Source: Methanosphaera sp. SHI613
GTDB taxonomy: Archaea > Methanobacteriota > Methanobacteria > Methanobacteriales > Methanobacteriaceae
Length of the DNA: 17,833 bases
Direction of reading: 5' to 3'
NCBI GenBank assembly: GCA_003266145.1
Contig: MVJJ01000145.1
Coordinates: 1 to 17,833, forward strand
Shown here: piece after piece, positions 1-4,948 of the stretch
How the letters are laid out: each line of letters starts with the position of its first letter
Position numbering within the stretch: the first letter of the stretch is position 1
The notes under the pieces: model-generated
Told to the model about the DNA's origin: nothing
Databases searched by the model: none
The model's input: the letters and a program-made list of their open reading frames with translations, nothing else
Position numbers and translations under genes: made by a program

Positions 1-4
1 ATTG

Positions 5-78
5 GGGCTCGTAGCTCAGTCTGGGAGAGCGCCTGGCTTTTAACCAGGCGGTCGCGGGTTCAACTCCCGTCGGGCCCG
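5..78 (+). tRNA. tRNA-Lys (anticodon UUU)
   Basis: A full cloverleaf can be folded: a 7-bp acceptor stem (5-11 with 71-77, one T-G pair), D stem GCTC/GAGC, anticodon stem CCTGG/CCAGG (32-36 with 44-48), and T arm GCGGG with loop TTCAACT. The 7-nt anticodon loop carries TTT at 39-41, which reads AAA/AAG lysine codons. The discriminator base is G78. The terminal CCA is not encoded, so it must be added after transcription. A T-rich stretch follows directly. A near-identical tRNA-Lys(CUU) lies 80 nt downstream. The promoter would lie outside the window. Confidence 0.97.
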
Positions 79-120
79 TTTTTATTATTCAATTAATTTT
101 ACAATCTATTTTAAATTAAA

Positions 121-132
121 TTCTATATATTT
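121..132 (+). promoter_or_regulatory. TATA-like box for tRNA-Lys(CUU)
   Basis: A TATATAT core at 124-130 is centred about 32 nt before the mature 5' end of the second tRNA, which fits an archaeal TATA box with a short 5' leader. The flanking DNA is very A+T-rich, so sequence alone cannot prove it. Confidence 0.4.
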
Positions 133-158
133 TTTTGCCTATTGGCATATTTTTATGT

Positions 159-232
159 GGGCTTGTAGCTCAGTATGGGAGAGCGCCTGGCTCTTAACCA
201 GATGGTCGCGGGTTCAATTCCCGTCAGGCCCG
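159..232 (+). tRNA. tRNA-Lys (anticodon CUU)
   Basis: The cloverleaf has acceptor GGGCTTG/CAGGCCC (159-165 with 225-231), D arm 168-184, anticodon stem 186-190 with 198-202, anticodon CTT at 193-195, and discriminator G232; CCA is not encoded. It differs from the upstream tRNA-Lys(UUU) at only eight positions. One pair of changes is compensatory: acceptor C-G becomes T-A. The closing pair of the anticodon stem is C186 against A202, a mismatch that the sister gene does not have. The pair most likely arose by tandem duplication followed by a wobble-base change. Confidence 0.96.
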
Positions 233-272
233 TTTTTAAAATTAAATTTTTCTTTAGAAATTATTTTATAGT

Positions 273-287
273 ATTAAAAATATAACT
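273..287 (+). promoter_or_regulatory. TATA-like box upstream of rpoH
   Basis: An A/T-only stretch with core AAAATATAA lies about 70-80 nt before the rpoH start. Transcription would begin near 305-315, giving a leader of roughly 45 nt that includes the palindrome at 316-327. Tentative because of the A+T-rich background. Confidence 0.35.
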
Positions 288-315
288 ATACTTTAATCTA
301 TTAATAGGATTGACG

Positions 316-327
316 AATGTTAACATT
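316..327 (+). promoter_or_regulatory. 12-bp perfect palindrome near the rpoH transcription start
   Basis: AATGTTAACATT is its own reverse complement. It sits between the TATA-like box and the ribosome binding site, about where transcription should start. That is a typical place for an archaeal repressor operator, but the binding protein is unknown and a chance palindrome is possible in such A+T-rich DNA. Confidence 0.3.
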
Positions 328-356
328 ATCAGATGATTAAATTGGAGGTCATTACT

Positions 357-590
357 TTGAACGTTGATATACTACAACATAATTTAGTTCCGGAACATGT
401 TATATTGTCTGAAGAAGAGGCACAAGAGGTTCTTGATGAATTGAATGTAACCGGAGATCAAATTCCAAAAATATTACCTGCAGATCCTGTAGTCAAAGCT
501 ATAGGAGCAAAGGTTGGAGATATGCTAAAAATTACCAGAAAAAGTGAAACAGCCGGTGTTTTCGTAGCATATCGTATGGTAAGAGAATAA
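357..590 (+). CDS. rpoH: DNA-directed RNA polymerase subunit H
   Basis: This 77-residue protein is the archaeal counterpart of the C-terminal domain of eukaryotic Rpb5, which sits in the jaw of RNA polymerase that grips downstream DNA. Family hallmarks are HNLVPEHVILSEEE near the N-terminus, the segment PKILPADPVVKAIGAK, and VGDMLKITRKS in the second half; length is normal. I chose the TTG at 357 rather than the in-frame ATG at 333. GGAGGT at 344-349 ends 7 nt before the TTG, whereas the longer form would read the ribosome binding site as codons and add residues that homologues lack. In related methanogens rpoH leads straight into rpoB2; here a 993-nt gap intervenes and a hairpin with T-tract overlaps the stop codon, so rpoH is probably transcribed on its own. 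Confidence 0.95.
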   Translation: MNVDILQHNLVPEHVILSEEEAQEVLDELNVTGDQIPKILPADPVVKAIGAKVGDMLKITRKSETAGVFVAYRMVRE

Positions 591-617
591 TTCTCTTTTT
601 TATAAATCTCTTTTTTT
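581..617 (+). terminator. rpoH terminator overlapping the stop codon
   Basis: AAGAGAA (581-587) and TTCTCTT (591-597) form a perfect 7-bp stem whose 3-nt loop is exactly the TAA stop codon. T6 (596-601) and T7 (611-617) follow. Archaeal RNA polymerase terminates at T-runs, and the hairpin may assist. Confidence 0.65.
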
Positions 618-878
618 AATTATAAAATTATTTTTCACATTTCTGATTTTTTTCTATTTATTTATCAAGGTTATCCTGATTTTTCGTTATGTCACATGAT
701 GGAAGGATATGTTAATCTTCAAATTTAATCAATGAACTGATGACCTGATTTTATCATTCATCTATTGTCACTATCGATGTTCACACATCATACCAACATA
801 TTTATATGATGTAGTATATACATATGATATACGTATTAATTTATAGAATTAAATGTTAAATCATGTTTCCTTAATCAG

Positions 879-934
879 ATTTTAGAATTCTATGTTTATT
901 CAAGCGTAGGATTTGAAAAACGTTATTCTAAAAT
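879..934. other. Compound 19-bp hairpin in the rpoH-rpoB2 gap
   Basis: A perfect 10-bp outer stem (879-888 with 925-934) encloses a 5/3-nt internal loop, a 4-bp stem (894-897 with 918-921), a one-base bulge (A898) and a 5-bp stem (899-903 with 913-917) closed by a 9-nt loop, 904-912. All 19 pairs are Watson-Crick, so either strand could fold. There is no immediate T-tract on the plus strand. Function is unknown. Confidence 0.45.
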
Positions 935-1233
935 TCAATATGAAAAAAGTAATTTAATTGAGGCATTAAATCTTATTTTGGATTTTAAGCTTTGATTTTT
1001 TTGTAGAATATTTGATATATTTAAAATAAGTTTATAATAATATCTAATGATTATAATTCAGAGATTAATTGGCTTTTTTGCTTTATAAAATTTTTTTATA
1101 ATTTAAATTTAGGTAATCTTTGATATATGTTGTTAGATTAAGTGATGGGTTATTTATAAATTGGATTTTTTATATGATATCTGAATGATATTCTTTGTAT
1201 TTTTTTGTTAGATTTTTTTAATTGCAAAGGCAT

Positions 1234-1377
1234 GGTCATCGTCATGATGACTCTATGAATGTTGATAGGTTACTATCAAGAGGACTCTATGTAAGTTGTT
1301 TTATCTACTTGAAGAGGATTCTATGTTTCATGGGTGTGCTGTTAAAGGAATTTAATGAAGTTAATCCTATTTTTTTT
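1234..1377 (+). ncRNA. Candidate structured RNA with 34-nt-spaced AGGA-CTCTATG motifs
   Basis: Three copies of a 12-nt motif start at 1246, 1280 and 1314, exactly 34 nt apart: GATGACTCTATG, GAGGACTCTATG and GAGGATTCTATG. Copies 2 and 3 agree over 14 of 15 bases from the preceding AA to the following T. Between and around them lie hairpins: 1235-1240 with 1246-1251; 1262-1268 with 1273-1279 (7 bp, 4-nt loop); a weak 4-bp stem, 1293-1296 with 1307-1310; and a final nested fold, 1315-1320 with 1363-1368, enclosing 1327-1331 with 1355-1359, and alternatively 1342-1346 with 1351-1355 across a GGAA tetraloop. T8 at 1370-1377 would end a plus-strand transcript. The 34-nt period is not a multiple of three, which argues against coding. 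Function and promoter are unknown; ends are approximate. Confidence 0.35.
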
Positions 1378-1425
1378 ATCACTTAATCTAAATAATATTA
1401 TCCATCCAATTACCATCACTTAGGG

Positions 1426-1438
1426 GTGTGTAATATTA
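1426..1438 (+). repeat. 13-nt direct repeat, copy 1
   Basis: GTGTGTAATATTA is repeated exactly at 1537-1549, 111 nt downstream and just before rpoB2. It may be a duplicated regulatory site or chance. Confidence 0.5.
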
Positions 1439-1518
1439 AAGCATGTTGTTAGGTTTTTTTATACTCTCTTTTTAGTTTATCAAGTATTGTCAGTAGTTGA
1501 TTGATATTTTAAGAAGAA

Positions 1519-1530
1519 TCAAAATATAGT
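1519..1530 (+). promoter_or_regulatory. Probable TATA box of the rpoB2 operon
   Basis: CAAAATATAGTA lies about 55-65 nt before the rpoB2 start. It would place the transcript start near 1550 and leave a leader of about 30-35 nt carrying the GGGAG ribosome binding site. Tentative. Confidence 0.35.
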
Positions 1531-1536
1531 AGAGTA

Positions 1537-1549
1537 GTGTGTAATATTA
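1537..1549 (+). repeat. 13-nt direct repeat, copy 2
   Basis: Exact copy of the sequence at 1426-1438, situated between the presumed TATA box and the start of rpoB2, near the expected transcription start. Confidence 0.5.
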
Positions 1550-1583
1550 TTTTTATGATTCTTTTGTATTGGGAGATGGATAT

Positions 1584-3095
1584 ATGACTAAAAACGCATG
1601 GTCGTTAGTTGATTCATTTTTTGATGAATATGATATCGTTGATCACCATATACGTTCATATAATGATTTCTTGGATAATAAAATTCAGGAAATTGTCGAT
1701 ATAACTGAACCAATAACCTTAGATCATGGGGAATATACTATTAAAACAGGTGATGTTGAGATAGTAAAACCATTTATCAAAGAAGCTGATGGTTCAAAAA
1801 CTATTATAGAACCTGCTGAAGCAAGGTTAAGAAATCTTAACTATTCAGCCCATATGTATCTTGACATGGCTCTTGTAAAGGGAGACAGTGAAGATTATGA
1901 GATGGAAAAAGTATATATAGGTGAGTTACCTGTCATGCTTAAATCAAAAGCATGTCACTTACATGGTTTAAATGCTGAAGAGTTAGAAAAAGTTGGTGAA
2001 GATCCACAAGACCCTGGAGGTTACTTTATTGTAAATGGTTCAGAAAGAGCTATCGTTACAATGGAAGAAATTGCACCAAACAAAATTATCTTAGAACAGA
2101 GTGAAAAAGATAAGGCAGATAGAAGAGCACGTGCAGTTGTAACTTCTATTAAAAGTGGATTCCGTGCAAGAATAACTTTAGAATACAGAAAACCTCATAA
2201 AAAAGGTGTATTTTTAAGAATTTCATTCCCTTATGTTCCTGGTGAAATACCACTTGTAATCCTACTAAGGGCACTTGGATTTGAAAAAGATGTAGACTTG
2301 GTAAACAGCGTATCCGAGGATATCAATACGCAGTTCCTATTGATTGATGATATACAAACCACAGGTATCAACACTCAATATGATGCCGTTAAATACATCG
2401 GTAACAGGGTAGCAAAAGGAATGACCGAAGAGTATAGAATTAAAAGAGCAGAAGATGTAATTGACCGTTATCTATTACCTCACGTAGGGGTTGCTCCTGA
2501 AGACCGTATAGATAAGGCAGTATATCTTGCTGAAATGACTGATATGCTTTTACAAGTTATTAATGGCGAACGTGAACCTCACGATAAGGACCACTACGCT
2601 AACAAAAGATTAAGAGTATCCGGAGATTTAATGGAAGACCTCTTCAGAGTAGCTTTCACATCACTCACAAGGGATATGACCTATCAATTGGAACGTAGTC
2701 TTTCAAGAGGAAAGGAACCTTCCGTAAAACAGGCAGTAAGATCTGATGTAATTACTGAAAACATAAAGCATGCAATTGCAACAGGTAACTGGGTTGGAGG
2801 AAGAGCAGGTGTTAGCCAGCTGTTGGACAGAACCAGTTACATGGGTACATTATCACACCTTAAACGTGTAGTAAGTCCGCTTTCAAGAAGTCAACCTCAC
2901 TTCGAAGCAAGAGATTTGCACCCAACGCAATTTGGAAAAATATGTCCAAACGAAACACCGGAAGGACCAAACTGTGGTTTGGTAAAAAACCTTGCAGTCA
3001 TAACCAAAATATCTGAAGGATATCCGTTAAAGGATATTGAAAAGGATATTAAGGCAATGGATTTAATCACACCATTAGATCATAATCTAGAATAA
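1584..3095 (+). CDS. rpoB2: DNA-directed RNA polymerase subunit B'' (N-terminal part of split B)
   Basis: This 503-residue protein is the N-terminal half of the second-largest polymerase subunit (bacterial beta, eukaryotic Rpb2), forming the protrusion, lobe and fork region beside the active site. Visible hallmarks are the opening NAWSLVDSFFDEYDIVDHHI, SGFRARITLEYRK near 191-203, DKDHYANKRLRVSGDLMEDL (334-353), and the fork-loop block from LSRSQPHFEARDLHPTQFG (433-451) through CPNETPEGPNCGLVKNLA. I start at ATG 1584, with GGGAG at 1571-1575 spaced 8 nt away; the in-frame TTG at 1569 would overlap that site and lengthen the protein beyond its homologues. It ends at DHNLE, the usual split point in many methanogens, so the break before rpoB1 is natural gene fission and not a frameshift. 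First gene of a tight polymerase operon. Confidence 0.97.
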   Translation: MTKNAWSLVDSFFDEYDIVDHHIRSYNDFLDNKIQEIVDITEPITLDHGEYTIKTGDVEIVKPFIKEADGSKTIIEPAEARLRNLNYSAHMYLDMALVKGDSEDYEMEKVYIGELPVMLKSKACHLHGLNAEELEKVGEDPQDPGGYFIVNGSERAIVTMEEIAPNKIILEQSEKDKADRRARAVVTSIKSGFRARITLEYRKPHKKGVFLRISFPYVPGEIPLVILLRALGFEKDVDLVNSVSEDINTQFLLIDDIQTTGINTQYDAVKYIGNRVAKGMTEEYRIKRAEDVIDRYLLPHVGVAPEDRIDKAVYLAEMTDMLLQVINGEREPHDKDHYANKRLRVSGDLMEDLFRVAFTSLTRDMTYQLERSLSRGKEPSVKQAVRSDVITENIKHAIATGNWVGGRAGVSQLLDRTSYMGTLSHLKRVVSPLSRSQPHFEARDLHPTQFGKICPNETPEGPNCGLVKNLAVITKISEGYPLKDIEKDIKAMDLITPLDHNLE

Positions 3096-3111
3096 ACACG
3101 GGGAGAATTAT

Positions 3112-4923
3112 ATGGCAACAGTTAAAGTATATATAAATGGTAAATTAATTGGAACAACAGAAGATCCAGAAGCATTTGTAGAAGAAGTTAAAGCCAAAAG
3201 AAGATCTAATGAGTTGACTAATGAGTTAAACATTACTTATTATGAAGAAAATAAAGAAGTATTTATTTTCACAGATCCGGGACGAGCTCGAAGACCATTA
3301 GTAATAGTTGAAGATGGTGTATCAAAACTTACAGATGAAATCATTGACGATGTGGTATCAGGAAAACTGAAATGGTTTGACCTCATACACAACGGTATCA
3401 TAGAATATATCGACGCAGAAGAAGAAGAAAACGCATATATTGCAATGTTTGAAGAGGATTTAACCCCTGAACATACACATCTTGAGATAGATCCTTCAAC
3501 AATGCTCGGTATATGTGCAGGAATTATCCCATATGCTAACCATAACTCTTCCCCTAGGAATACCATGGAAGCAGGTATGACAAAACAGGCATTAGGGTTA
3601 TACGTGTCAAATTATAATCTAAGAACAGATACACGTGCACATCTATTACATCAACCACAGATGCCTGTAGTAAAGACAAAAAGTATGGAATCCACAGAGT
3701 ATGATAAAAGACCATCCGGTCAAAACTTTGTAGTTGCGATTCTATCATACCAGGGATATAACATGGAAGATGCACTTGTGATGAACAAGGCAGCATTGGA
3801 ACGTGGACTAGGTAGATCATCTTTCTTCCGTTCATATGAAGCATCCGAAAGAAGATATCCTGGTGGACAGGAAGATCACTTTGAATATCCTGAAAACATG
3901 GTACGCGGATACCGTTCAGAAGAGGTTTATAAAAATCTTGATGAAGACGGATTGATAAACCCTGAAGTAACAGTAAACTCCGGAGACGTACTTATCGGTA
4001 AAACATCCCCTCCTAGATTCCTGGAAGATGTGGATGAATTCGGTACGGTAGCCGAGAGAAGACGTGAAACAAGTGTCACGGTTCGTCACGGTGAACATGG
4101 TATCGTAGATAAGGTAATGCTGACAGAAACCATTGAAGGAAGCAAACTTGCTAAAGTAAAGGTAAGAGATCACAGACAACCTGAATACGGTGACAAATTC
4201 GCATCACGTCACGGTCAGAAAGGAGTATTAGGTCTAATAGTTCCTCAAGAAAACATGCCGTTTAATGAAAACGGAATGTGTCCTGACTTAATGATAAACC
4301 CTCACGCTATTCCATCAAGGATGTCTATCGGACAGATTATTGAGATGCTTGCAGGTAAAGCAGGATGTATGGAAGGTAAACGTATTGACGGAACACCATT
4401 TACTGGTGTACCTGAGGAAGAAATCAAACGTCTGCTACGTGAAAACGGATTTGAAACCCACGGTCGTGAACAGTTATACAACGGTATAACCGGTGAAAGA
4501 TTCAAAGCAGAAATCTTTGTAGGAGTAGCATACTACCAGAAACTACACCACATGACATCAGACAAGGTATACGCTAGAAGTCGTGGTCCTGTACAGGTAC
4601 TTACTCGTCAGCCTACCGAAGGTAGGGCAAGAGAAGGTGGACTCAGATTCGGAGAAATGGAACGTGACTGTCTAATCGCTCACGGAGCAGCATTATCCTT
4701 AAAGGAAAGACTTCTTGATGAATCAGACAAATACGAAGCATTAATCTGTGGAGACTGTGGAAGACTTGCAGTAAGGGATAAAATACGTGACAGAACATAC
4801 TGTTCAATCTGTGGTGAAACAGAAACATTCCCTGTGGAAATTTCATACGCATTTAAATTGTTGTTAGATGAACTTAAATCACTATGTATATCTCCAAATC
4901 TTGTATTAGAGGATAAGGCATAG
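3112..4923 (+). CDS. rpoB1: DNA-directed RNA polymerase subunit B' (C-terminal part of split B)
   Basis: The 603-residue C-terminal half of subunit B supplies the wall, hybrid-binding and clamp-anchor parts of the catalytic core. Key segments are GYNMEDALVMNKAALERGLG (215-234), KFASRHGQKGVLGLIVPQE (362-380, hybrid-binding lysines), PHAIPSRMSIGQI (397-409), HHMTSDKVYARSRGPVQVLT (479-498), and the clamp-linking RQPTEGRAREGGLRFGEME that follows. A C-terminal zinc site is formed by C546, C549, C564 and C567. Length is normal. The ATG follows the rpoB2 stop by 16 nt, with GGAG at 3102-3105. The protein must assemble with RpoB2 to rebuild one B subunit, so their adjacency likely secures equal supply. 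Confidence 0.98.
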   Translation: MATVKVYINGKLIGTTEDPEAFVEEVKAKRRSNELTNELNITYYEENKEVFIFTDPGRARRPLVIVEDGVSKLTDEIIDDVVSGKLKWFDLIHNGIIEYIDAEEEENAYIAMFEEDLTPEHTHLEIDPSTMLGICAGIIPYANHNSSPRNTMEAGMTKQALGLYVSNYNLRTDTRAHLLHQPQMPVVKTKSMESTEYDKRPSGQNFVVAILSYQGYNMEDALVMNKAALERGLGRSSFFRSYEASERRYPGGQEDHFEYPENMVRGYRSEEVYKNLDEDGLINPEVTVNSGDVLIGKTSPPRFLEDVDEFGTVAERRRETSVTVRHGEHGIVDKVMLTETIEGSKLAKVKVRDHRQPEYGDKFASRHGQKGVLGLIVPQENMPFNENGMCPDLMINPHAIPSRMSIGQIIEMLAGKAGCMEGKRIDGTPFTGVPEEEIKRLLRENGFETHGREQLYNGITGERFKAEIFVGVAYYQKLHHMTSDKVYARSRGPVQVLTRQPTEGRAREGGLRFGEMERDCLIAHGAALSLKERLLDESDKYEALICGDCGRLAVRDKIRDRTYCSICGETETFPVEISYAFKLLLDELKSLCISPNLVLEDKA

Positions 4924-4948
4924 CTATATTTGCAAGGAGGATTAATAG

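Larger units (their letters stand above)
591..1583. other. 993-nt non-coding region between rpoH and rpoB2
   Basis: No convincing gene is visible on either strand, and the longest plausible reading frame noticed is 43 codons without a ribosome binding site. The region holds the rpoH terminator, an 8-bp inverted repeat (785-792 with 805-812), a compound hairpin (879-934), a structured block with 34-nt repeats ending in T8 (1234-1377), a 13-nt exact direct repeat (1426-1438 and 1537-1549), and the probable rpoB2 promoter. An 8-bp inverted repeat, AAGAATCA (1514-1521) with TGATTCTT (1556-1563), brackets the presumed promoter. Confidence 0.7.

Noticed and set aside
724..790. C/D-box sRNA suggested by CTGATGA and CTGA near 737-748
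   Set aside because: The two boxes are almost contiguous, leaving no room for a guide, and no convincing C'/D' pair follows.
1246..1325. CRISPR-like array from the 34-nt periodicity
   Set aside because: There are only three copies of a 12-15-nt motif with about 20-nt spacers that contain hairpins, and no cas genes; it does not fit a CRISPR.
1255..1386. 43-codon ORF inside the rpoH-rpoB2 gap
   Set aside because: It has no ribosome binding site, and the 34-nt repeats fall in different frames within it. Such a length is expected by chance; a structured RNA reading is preferred.
3040..3130. Possible frameshift splitting the RNA polymerase B subunit
   Set aside because: The split position is the natural rpoB2/rpoB1 boundary of many methanogens and rpoB1 has its own ribosome binding site and ATG.
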